Assembly: GCF_900185645.1 (NCBI RefSeq)
Contig: NZ_FYAM01000024.1
Coordinates: forward strand, 310,001-374,000
From: Clostridium sp. BSD9I1
Lineage (GTDB): Bacteria; Bacillota; Clostridia; Clostridiales; Clostridiaceae
Direction of reading: 5' to 3'
Length of the DNA stretch: 64,000 nt
Under the pieces are notes generated by a model. That model saw nothing but the letters and a program-made list of their open reading frames with translations, was not told the origin of the DNA and did not search any database. Below are positions 57,352 to 64,000 of this stretch, in pieces (position 1 is the first letter of the stretch; every line of letters begins with the position of its first letter). Position numbers and translations under genes: made by a program.

Positions 57352-58131
57352 ATGAAAAAATATATCTTAAATTGTATTTTATTTATATCTTGTTTTTTTA
57401 TATTTATAGGCTGTAGTAGCTCATCCACTAAAGAAACTGATAAATCTCTAGTTATGTCAGCTGCATCAAGTCTTATGGAACCATTAAATGAAATAAAAAA
57501 TAATTTTGAAAAAGAAAACAATATTAAAATAAATATAAATTATGCTGCTTCAGGCACCCTTAGAAAACAAATAGAAGAAGGTGCACCTGTAGATATATAT
57601 TTTTCTGCAGATAAGGATAACTATGATAAACTTTTAAAATCTAATATAATAGATAAAACTTTAGGAGAATACACCATAAAAAATGAAATAGTTCTTATAA
57701 TAAATAAAGGTTTTAAAAACTATAGAGATATTAAATCTATTGAAGATTTACATAAAACAAAGCTAGACAAGTTATCCATAGGAACTCCAGAAACAGTCCC
57801 AGCAGGTAAATATGGGCTTGAAACTCTTAATTATTATAACATTTTTGAAAATTTAAAGGGTACTATTGTTTATGGAAGAACTGTAAAAGATGTCCTTAAT
57901 TACGTACTTACACAAAATGTAGACGCCGGAATAGTATTTAAAACAGATACCTTAGGTAAAGAAGATAAAATAAGTATTATAAACATTCCACCACAAAGTC
58001 ACAGTGAAATAGTTTATAAATGCGGCATACTTACAAACTCTAAAAGCAAAGAAAATGCTCAGAAATTTCTACATTATTTAAATGAAGAATCTAGTAAAAA
58101 GATATTTGAGAGGTACGGATTTAATTATTAA
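57352..58131 (+). CDS. modA: Molybdate ABC transporter substrate-binding lipoprotein
   Basis: 259 aa with signal peptide and lipobox FIGC. The oxyanion-binding pattern SAASSLMEPLNEI, NYAASGTLRKQIEEGAPVDIYFSAD is characteristic of ModA. It binds molybdate (or tungstate) outside the membrane for the permease that follows 69 bp downstream. AAGGAG lies upstream of ATG 57352. Confidence 0.93.
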   Translation: MKKYILNCILFISCFFIFIGCSSSSTKETDKSLVMSAASSLMEPLNEIKNNFEKENNIKININYAASGTLRKQIEEGAPVDIYFSADKDNYDKLLKSNIIDKTLGEYTIKNEIVLIINKGFKNYRDIKSIEDLHKTKLDKLSIGTPETVPAGKYGLETLNYYNIFENLKGTIVYGRTVKDVLNYVLTQNVDAGIVFKTDTLGKEDKISIINIPPQSHSEIVYKCGILTNSKSKENAQKFLHYLNEESSKKIFERYGFNY

Positions 58132-58200
58132 TTAATACTTATCATTGTCATATGAAAGCTTCTAATAATTATTATTTATACGAAAGGTTTGAGACTTACT

Positions 58201-58857
58201 ATGGGTAATGCAATAATTTTATCTTTAAAGATTTCCATTATATCTACAACTATAGTTCTTATACTAAGCTTAATTGCTTTAAAACTTCTTTGGAAAAACA
58301 ATACCTTAATGAGAGATTTTATTGAAACAATATTAAGTCTTCCCTTAGTACTTCCCCCTTCAGTTATAGGATATATATTACTCATAGTTCTTAGTAAAAA
58401 CAGTGCCTTAGGAAAGTTATTATATGAAAGCTTTAATTTACAAATTATATTTACAACTAGTGCAGGAATTATAGCAGCTGTTATAGTATCCTTTCCTCTT
58501 ATGTATCAAAGTATAAAATCTTCCCTTATGAGTATAGACAAGTCTTATGTAGAAGCAGCCCGCACTATGGGAGCCTCAGAACTGCAAATTTTTTTTCACA
58601 TAATGATTCCCATGTGTTGCTCAGGACTTATTAGTGGAATTATATTAGCCTTTTGCAGATCCCTTGGAGAATTTGGAGCAACACTTATGGTTATGGGAAA
58701 TATCCCCAATAAAACTCAAACAATTCCTCTAGCTATTTACTTTGCAGTAGAATCAGGTAACACTAATTATGCCAATAGTCTTGTACTTATAGTTATACTA
58801 CTAAGCTTTTCACTTAACCTTGTATTGAACTTATATTTAAAGAAAAAACATTCTTAG
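58201..58857 (+). CDS. modB: Molybdate ABC transporter permease
   Basis: 218-aa permease with five to six helices. LPLVLPPSVIGYILLI and the coupling loop VEAARTMGASELQIFFHIMIPM, then CRSLGEFGATLMVMGN, are ModB hallmarks. The exact start is uncertain: ATG 58201 has only GAAAGG 13 bases upstream; a TTG at 58189 is in frame. No modC ATPase follows; a terminator closes the operon. Confidence 0.92.
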   Translation: MGNAIILSLKISIISTTIVLILSLIALKLLWKNNTLMRDFIETILSLPLVLPPSVIGYILLIVLSKNSALGKLLYESFNLQIIFTTSAGIIAAVIVSFPLMYQSIKSSLMSIDKSYVEAARTMGASELQIFFHIMIPMCCSGLISGIILAFCRSLGEFGATLMVMGNIPNKTQTIPLAIYFAVESGNTNYANSLVLIVILLSFSLNLVLNLYLKKKHS

Positions 58858-58916
58858 TATAATCATATATTAATTTATCATATCATTTCCATAACAATAT
58901 TCATCCCTATAAATAA

Positions 58917-58952
58917 AAGGGCCGTCTCAAAATAAAATTTGAGATAGCCCTT
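58917..58952. terminator. Bidirectional terminator between modB and CAP protein
   Basis: AAGGGC..TCTCAAA with TTTGAGA..GCCCTT, loop ATAAAA, internal two-base mismatch. Serves converging genes. Confidence 0.75.
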
Positions 58953-58968
58953 CTAATTAATAATTAAA

Positions 58969-59844
58969 TTATTTTCCTATAAACATCTGTGTCCAATAAT
59001 TATTATAGAAACCTACACCTATTTCAGTGAAGTTACCATTTAATATATTTGCTCTATGTCCTGGTGAATTCATCCATCCTTTTACAACTTCTTCTGGAGT
59101 TCTTTGTCCATAGGCAATATTTTCTCCTGCTGTTCTATAAGAAATTCCAAAGGATTTCATCATATCAAATGGTGAACCATATGTTGGTGAATTATGATCA
59201 AAATATTTCTTATCAACCATATCTTTAGATTTTATTCTAGCAACTTTACTTAATTCAACATTTAATGTTAATGGTTTTAATCCTTGTTTTGATCTTTCAA
59301 TATTTGTAAGCCTTACTACTTCTTTTTCAAATTGATTTACTTGTGAATCTCCAGCTTGTCCAACATTACTTTCCGGAGTAGTTGGCTTTGGAGCTTCTGG
59401 TGCAGTAGTTTCTGGCTTGTCCACTGGTTTTGTAACCACTGGTCTTGTTACTACTGGTTTAGTTGTTTGTGGTTTTTTAACTTGAGTTACTACGTTTGTC
59501 CAATCATTTGTATCAGTAATGCATTCATCATTATTTTGCACAGCAACTTCTTCTTTATTAGTTTCAGTTACTTCTTTTTGATCTTCATTACTTGCAGACG
59601 TTTTATCTTCTGATACGTTGTTGTCATTTCCCTTTGTAGCTTCTACATTATTAGCTTCTTTATTCTCTGTAACTTTTGAAATTTCTTCTTTAATGTCAAT
59701 TGGGCTTTTAATCCCTTCTTCATTTTCAATTGCTATTGGCGCATTATTGGCACCTGTTAATTTTTCAGCTGATGAACTGCTACATCCGGAAGCTAAGGAT
59801 GCTATTATCGCAATTGTAGATACTAAAACTGCTACTCTTTTCAT
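58969..59844 (-). CDS. CAP/SCP-domain lipoprotein, copy A (YkwD-like)
   Basis: 291 aa. Signal peptide with lipobox ASGC (about residue 22), an acidic then Pro/Thr-rich linker (VTRPVVTKPVDKPETTAP), and a C-terminal CAP domain: RLTNIERSKQGLKPL, FDHNSPTYGSPFDMM, GENIAYGQRTPEEVV, WMNSPGHRANIL. Surface protein common in spore-formers; biochemical role unknown. Start ATG 59844 after AGGAGG; earlier ATG 59877 ignored. Its CAP domain is almost identical to copy B next door. Confidence 0.9.
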   Translation of the reverse strand: MKRVAVLVSTIAIIASLASGCSSSSAEKLTGANNAPIAIENEEGIKSPIDIKEEISKVTENKEANNVEATKGNDNNVSEDKTSASNEDQKEVTETNKEEVAVQNNDECITDTNDWTNVVTQVKKPQTTKPVVTRPVVTKPVDKPETTAPEAPKPTTPESNVGQAGDSQVNQFEKEVVRLTNIERSKQGLKPLTLNVELSKVARIKSKDMVDKKYFDHNSPTYGSPFDMMKSFGISYRTAGENIAYGQRTPEEVVKGWMNSPGHRANILNGNFTEIGVGFYNNYWTQMFIGK

Positions 59845-60026
59845 AGATAATCCTCCTATATCTCTTTTCTTGGCCATTCACCAGAATTATTATAACATGT
59901 TTTTCTATAAATTTTAATAAAATTTAAAAAGTACCAGAAATTACATTTGCAATTGTCTATATATTCTAATTTTAGTTACTAATTTTTCTTTTTCTTTTGT
60001 ACTAAAAATCTATATTAAAACGTATA

Positions 60027-61037
60027 TTATTTTCCTATAAACATCTGTGTCCAATAATTATTATAGAAACCTACACCTATTTCAGTGAAGTTACCATTTA
60101 ATATATTTGCTCTATGTCCTGGTGAATTCATCCATCCCTTTACAACTTCTTCTGGAGTTCTTTGTCCATAAGCAATATTTTCTCCTGCTGCTTTATAAGA
60201 AATCCCAAAGGATTTCATCATATCAAATGGTGATCCATAGGTTGGTGAATTGTGGTCAAAATATTTCTTATCAACCATATCCTTAGATTTTATTCTAGCA
60301 ACTTTACTTAATTCAACATTTAATGTTAATGGTTTTAAACCTTCTTTTGATCTTTCAATATTTGTAAGTCTTACTACTTCCTTTTCAAATTCATTTACCT
60401 GTGAATCCCCAGCTTGTCCTGCATTATTCTCTGGATTAGTAGGCTTTGGAGCTTCCGGTTTCACTTCTGGTTTTGTAACTGGTGTAGTAACTTCTGGTTT
60501 ATTTTCAGGTTGTTCTACTGGCGCAGTAACTTCTGGTTTGTCTTCAGGTTGTTCTACTGGCGCAGTAACTTCTGGTTTATCTTCAGGTTGTTCTACTGGC
60601 GCAGTAACTTCTGGTTTATCTTCAGGCTGTTCTGTTGGTGCAATAACTTCTGGCTTAATTGGTGAATTACTAATTTGGTCTATTATGTTTGTCCACTGAT
60701 TTTCATCAGTAATACATTCATCATTATTTCGCACATCAACTTCTTTACCTTCTGTTTCAATTGCTTCTTTTTCATCTTCATTATTTGTAGATGCTTTATC
60801 TTCAGATACATTAGTATCCTTTTCTTCTTTGGTTTCTGTATTAGTAGTTTCTTTATTATCCACAGCTTTTGAAATTTCTTCTTTAACATCTACTGATTTT
60901 TTAGTTCCTTCTCCATTTTCAATAGCTATTGGTTTACCATTAGCCCCCGCTAATTTTTCTACTGATGAATTGCTACATCCTGAAGCTAGAGATGCTATTA
61001 TCGCAATTGTTGATACAAAAATCGCTAATCTTTTCAT
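60027..61037 (-). CDS. CAP/SCP-domain lipoprotein, copy B with 13-aa linker repeats
   Basis: 336 aa. Same layout as copy A: lipobox ASGC, acidic segment, linker, CAP domain. The linker has tandem repeats of PEVTAPVEQPEDK (three full copies and flanking partial ones), which accounts for the extra length. The DNA repeats are 39 bp each between about 60490 and 60650 and nearly identical, so copy number is likely to vary between strains. GGGGGA precedes ATG 61037. It lies upstream of copy A in the same direction with 182 bp between. Confidence 0.9.
   Translation of the reverse strand: MKRLAIFVSTIAIIASLASGCSNSSVEKLAGANGKPIAIENGEGTKKSVDVKEEISKAVDNKETTNTETKEEKDTNVSEDKASTNNEDEKEAIETEGKEVDVRNNDECITDENQWTNIIDQISNSPIKPEVIAPTEQPEDKPEVTAPVEQPEDKPEVTAPVEQPEDKPEVTAPVEQPENKPEVTTPVTKPEVKPEAPKPTNPENNAGQAGDSQVNEFEKEVVRLTNIERSKEGLKPLTLNVELSKVARIKSKDMVDKKYFDHNSPTYGSPFDMMKSFGISYKAAGENIAYGQRTPEEVVKGWMNSPGHRANILNGNFTEIGVGFYNNYWTQMFIGK
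60490..60650 (-). repeat. 39-bp tandem repeats in CAP lipoprotein linker
   Basis: In-frame minisatellite coding a Pro/Glu/Thr spacer of 13 residues per unit, about four units. Typical of surface proteins where linker length is adjusted by slippage. Confidence 0.8.
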
Positions 61038-61436
61038 TGATAATCCCCCTCTATCACTTTTATTGGCATTTCACGAGATTGATTATAACATGATTTTTCA
61101 CCAATTTTAACACTATTTTAAAAATACCATCAATTGCATAATTTATCTGCATTAATTCACCAGTAATAAAAGCTAATCATTCTATTCCCTAACCTCTTAA
61201 TCCTATGAAAATCAAGCTTTATGAAAATAAATATATACAATAAAGGTATATATATAAGTTTAAACTCTCTTGCATAAAAAATATTCTACTATCATTTCTC
61301 ACATTAAATATTATTAAGTTTTCCTAAATATTATTAAATTTACCTAAATAGTGTTTAAACATAATTATATATAGTAGAATGTAATATATACAAATACTTC
61401 AAAAGAATTATCAAAAGGGAGGATGAGAAAATTAAA
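61038..61436. other. 399-bp divergent region before flotillin gene
   Basis: AT-rich. Holds the promoters of CAP copy B (minus) and the flotillin-like gene (plus). Near 61310-61350 the phrase AAATATTATTAA recurs twice (TAAATATTATTAAGTTT, TAAATATTATTAAATTT). No gene seen. Confidence 0.4.
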
Positions 61437-62921
61437 ATGCAAAATTTATTAAATTCACTATTTCATTTGCTGCCAATAATAATTGCTGTAATAGTAGTAT
61501 TAGCAGTAATATTATGCTTTTGGCGAAGGGTACCTGCTGACAAAGCACTTGTTATTACAGGATTAAAGAAAAGAGTTTTATCAGGAAAAGGGGGTTTTAT
61601 GATCCCTATATTAGAAACATCTTGTACTATATCACTGGAGAATATCTCCATGACAACAGATGTAAATGAAGCTCCTGCAAGACAAGGTATATTTGTAAAT
61701 ATAGTAGGTACTGCTGTAGTAAAGGTTAAAAATGATACTGAAAATATATTAAAAGCTGTTGAACAATTTTGCAGTGGTGGAGACAATAATACTGTAAATG
61801 TTATAAGAACTATAGTTGAACAGATATTAGAAGGTAAATTAAGAGGTATAATTTCTACCTTAACAGTAGAACAAATAAACGAGGATAGAGCTTCTTTTGA
61901 ACAAAGAATTGAAGATGATATAAGAAACGAATTAGAATCAATGGGTTTAATCCTAATATCTTATACAATCTTAAAAATAAGCACTCAAGGTGGTTACCTT
62001 GAAAATAGAGCAAAACCTCAAATAGCCGCAGCAAAGTCTGAAGCTGATATAGCTGAAGCTGAACGAAAGAGAGATACAGAAATTAAAACTGCAAGTGCTA
62101 CAAGGGAAGGTCAAAAGGCAAAATTAGAAGCTGAGGCTGAAATAGCTCAAAGTGAAAGAGATAAAAGAATAAAATTGGAATCCTACAGAGCTGAACAGGA
62201 TAAAGCAAAAGCTAATGCTGACGTTGCATATAAATTGCAAGAGGCTGAAAATAATGCAATACTTGCTGAACAACAAGCAGAGCTTGCTGAAAAAGAAGCA
62301 CTAGTTGTAGAAAAGAAATTAATAGCAGAAGTTAAAAAACCTGCTGATGCTAAAAGATATGAAATTGAGGTTGCTGCTGAAGCGCATAAGATACAAGCAA
62401 TTAAACAAGCTGAAGCTGAAGCTGAGACAATAAGAGTACGAGCAATAGCTGAGGCAGATGCGAAAAAGATACAAGCTCAAGCAGATGCAGAAGCAATAAG
62501 AGCAAAAGGGCTAGCAGAAGCTGAAGCTATCAAGGCAAAAGGTATTGCAGAAGCTGAGGCAAAAGATAGACTTGCAGAAGCAATGGCGAAATACGGTGAA
62601 GCTGCAGTAGTTGAAATGATTGTAAATAAATTACCAGATGTGATGAAGGAAGTATCAAAACCATTAGAACAGATAGATAATTTAACAGTAATAGACAATG
62701 GAGGTACTCAGGGTGCATCAAAAGTATCCAAAATAGTTACTGATGTAACCGCAAATGGTTTTGAAGTATTAAAGAGCTTAACTGGCGTAGATTTATCAAA
62801 GGTGTTAAATAATTTTGTTAATAAAGATATGACTGCTAATTCTAGCGATATTAAGCCAAAGGAGCTTACTGCTGAAATAAAAGATATTAAAGATGAAGCA
62901 GTATCCGCTAACATGGATTAA
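61437..62921 (+). CDS. Flotillin-like SPFH protein
   Basis: 494-aa membrane scaffold. N-terminal helix (LPIIIAVIVVLAVILCF, residues about 10-28) anchors it; SPFH domain to about residue 190; then a very long Ala/Glu-rich coiled coil (residues about 190-400) with repeated AEAEAI/AKGIAEAEAK units; C-terminal segment LPDVMKEVSKPLEQIDNLTVID. Organises membrane microdomains. GGGAGGATGAG precedes ATG 61437. Confidence 0.92.
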   Translation: MQNLLNSLFHLLPIIIAVIVVLAVILCFWRRVPADKALVITGLKKRVLSGKGGFMIPILETSCTISLENISMTTDVNEAPARQGIFVNIVGTAVVKVKNDTENILKAVEQFCSGGDNNTVNVIRTIVEQILEGKLRGIISTLTVEQINEDRASFEQRIEDDIRNELESMGLILISYTILKISTQGGYLENRAKPQIAAAKSEADIAEAERKRDTEIKTASATREGQKAKLEAEAEIAQSERDKRIKLESYRAEQDKAKANADVAYKLQEAENNAILAEQQAELAEKEALVVEKKLIAEVKKPADAKRYEIEVAAEAHKIQAIKQAEAEAETIRVRAIAEADAKKIQAQADAEAIRAKGLAEAEAIKAKGIAEAEAKDRLAEAMAKYGEAAVVEMIVNKLPDVMKEVSKPLEQIDNLTVIDNGGTQGASKVSKIVTDVTANGFEVLKSLTGVDLSKVLNNFVNKDMTANSSDIKPKELTAEIKDIKDEAVSANMD

Positions 62922-62946
62922 TAGTCCGTATATATATTTTATTATG

Positions 62947-62980
62947 AAGGGGATAAATCTTTATTTATCCCCTTTTGATT
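62947..62980 (+). terminator. Terminator of flotillin-like gene
   Basis: Perfect stem AAGGGGATAAA (62947-62957) with TTTATCCCCTT (62964-62974), then TTGATTTTTT. Confidence 0.85.
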
Positions 62981-63184
62981 TTTTCATTCATTATTGGTTA
63001 AAATAAATTAACGTAAACTATTGAACTCTGAAGATACCCGTCTTTATCATTTTAAATTTTTTTCATATACCCCCTTCCAAATTAGTAGATTTACAAAATT
63101 CTTTATTGACTCTATATTTTTCAAATGATTATAATCAATTATAATATGCTTAAGTTAATAGATTTTTACAAAGGAAGTGAATCC

Positions 63185-63853
63185 ATGTCAAAAATAATTA
63201 TTATAGAAGATACTGATACCATAAGAGAAGAACTTAAAACTTTTCTAACTAGGTATGGTTATCATGTTACTGCTCCAACAAACTTTGAAAATATTATTGA
63301 TTATACTCTAAGGGAATCACCGGATTTGATACTCTTAGACATAAATCTGCCCATATTTGATGGATATCACATATGCAGAGAAATAAGAAAGAGTTCTGAT
63401 GTACCAATAATAGTTGTTACAAGCAGGGATAGTGATATGGATGAACTTATGAGTATGAATTTAGGTGCTGATGACTTTATTACAAAACCATATAATACTC
63501 AAATTCTTCTGGCAAGAATTGCATCTATTTTAAGAAGGGCCCGTGGTTCCAACGCTCAAGACATAATTTCTTACAATGACTTAAAGCTTAATTTATCAAA
63601 TAGCTCTATTACATATAAGGGTAGTACCACAGAACTAACAAAAAATGAGCTTAAAATACTTTCATGTTTGATTAAAAACAAAGGAAAAATAGTCTCCAGA
63701 GATGATTTAATGGACTATATGTGGAATTCAGAAATTTTTGTGGATGATAATAATTTATCCGTAAATGTTACAAGACTACGAAAAAAGCTTCAAGAAGTTG
63801 GGATGAAAGAAAATATAGAAACCAGACGTGGATTAGGGTATATACTGCCATGA
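63185..63853 (+). CDS. OmpR/PhoB-family response regulator (BceR/VirR-like)
   Basis: 222 aa. Receiver with phospho-acceptor Asp in DLILLDINLPIFDGY and Lys in DFITKPYN; winged-helix output domain (ELTKNELKILSCLIKNKGKIVSRDDLMDYMW, then RLRKKLQE). ATG 63185 has AAAGGAAGTG upstream; the ATG at 63125 lacks one. Its stop overlaps the kinase ATG (ATGA). Confidence 0.92.
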   Translation: MSKIIIIEDTDTIREELKTFLTRYGYHVTAPTNFENIIDYTLRESPDLILLDINLPIFDGYHICREIRKSSDVPIIVVTSRDSDMDELMSMNLGADDFITKPYNTQILLARIASILRRARGSNAQDIISYNDLKLNLSNSSITYKGSTTELTKNELKILSCLIKNKGKIVSRDDLMDYMWNSEIFVDDNNLSVNVTRLRKKLQEVGMKENIETRRGLGYILP

Positions 63854-64000
63854 ATATAAAAGATTATTTAAAAGATAGATTTTTATTTTTACTGATTAAT
63901 TTTATACTATTTTTTATTATTTGCGGTATTATGGTTCTTATAAATGTCAGTTCAAATGTGATTCTCTTTACCTTTTGCATATGGTTTTTCCCCCTTCTTT
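63850..64000 (+). CDS. Sensor histidine kinase, N-terminal part (cut by window end)
   Basis: First 50 codons only: MNIKDYLKDRFLFLLINF and two hydrophobic stretches with almost no extracellular loop between. This short two-helix input is like the intramembrane-sensing BceS/VirS-type kinases linked to antimicrobial peptide transporters. Translational coupling to the regulator (ATGA) supports the pairing; kinase motifs lie outside the window. Confidence 0.7.
   Translation, partial: MNIKDYLKDRFLFLLINFILFFIICGIMVLINVSSNVILFTFCIWFFPLL

Overview
The window is AT-rich DNA from a low-GC, spore-former-type anaerobe, almost certainly a Clostridium of the amino-acid-fermenting kind (C. tetani / C. cochlearium / C. 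botulinum-like; species not decided here). The pointers are strong AGGAGG-type ribosome sites, a clostridial 675-aa urocanate hydratase, a nine-gene V-type ATPase operon, four tandem GltS-type glutamate symporters and a 1434-aa acyl-CoA dehydratase activase.

Layout. 26-5203 (minus): a sensor kinase and a sigma-54 activator, then hutU. 5368-31300: one ABC-transporter substrate-binding lipoprotein gene, split in two by a 24,901-bp element. 31301-38347: four gltS paralogs, each with its own promoter region. 38438-42742: the giant activase. 42892-51465 (minus): V-ATPase. 51795-53359: ATPase and permease of an NMT1/SsuA-type ABC transporter, plausible partners of the split lipoprotein. 53468-64000: TPR protein, transglutaminase, RecX, M16 peptidase, ModAB, two CAP-domain lipoproteins, a flotillin-like protein and the start of an OmpR-type two-component system.

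The main discovery is the element. Its ends share only CAGATA. Joining the outer flanks restores a perfect 343-aa lipoprotein frame. Joining the inner ends recreates an attP with perfect 13-bp inverted arms centred on GA, as expected for a large serine integrase. The integrase gene (28837-30504) lies against the right end, and attP lies inside its reading frame: integrated, the protein stops at 555 aa inside the core; in the excised circle the frame would continue 23 codons to a stop at 5670-5672. Integration therefore both breaks the host gene and trims the integrase.

The cargo is a complete type I-B CRISPR-Cas locus with an unusual order (cas1-cas2-cas4-cas8b-cas7-cas5-cas3-cas6-leader-array, all minus strand), 21 repeats of 37 nt and 20 spacers; a pair of overlapping serine recombinases; an XRE regulator; and a nuclease-rich accessory region (GIY-YIG, two PD-(D/E)XK-like proteins, one possible variant, one YaaC-like protein). 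No conjugation genes are seen, so the element looks like a non-conjugative integrative defence island, comparable in logic to SCC or skin-type elements.
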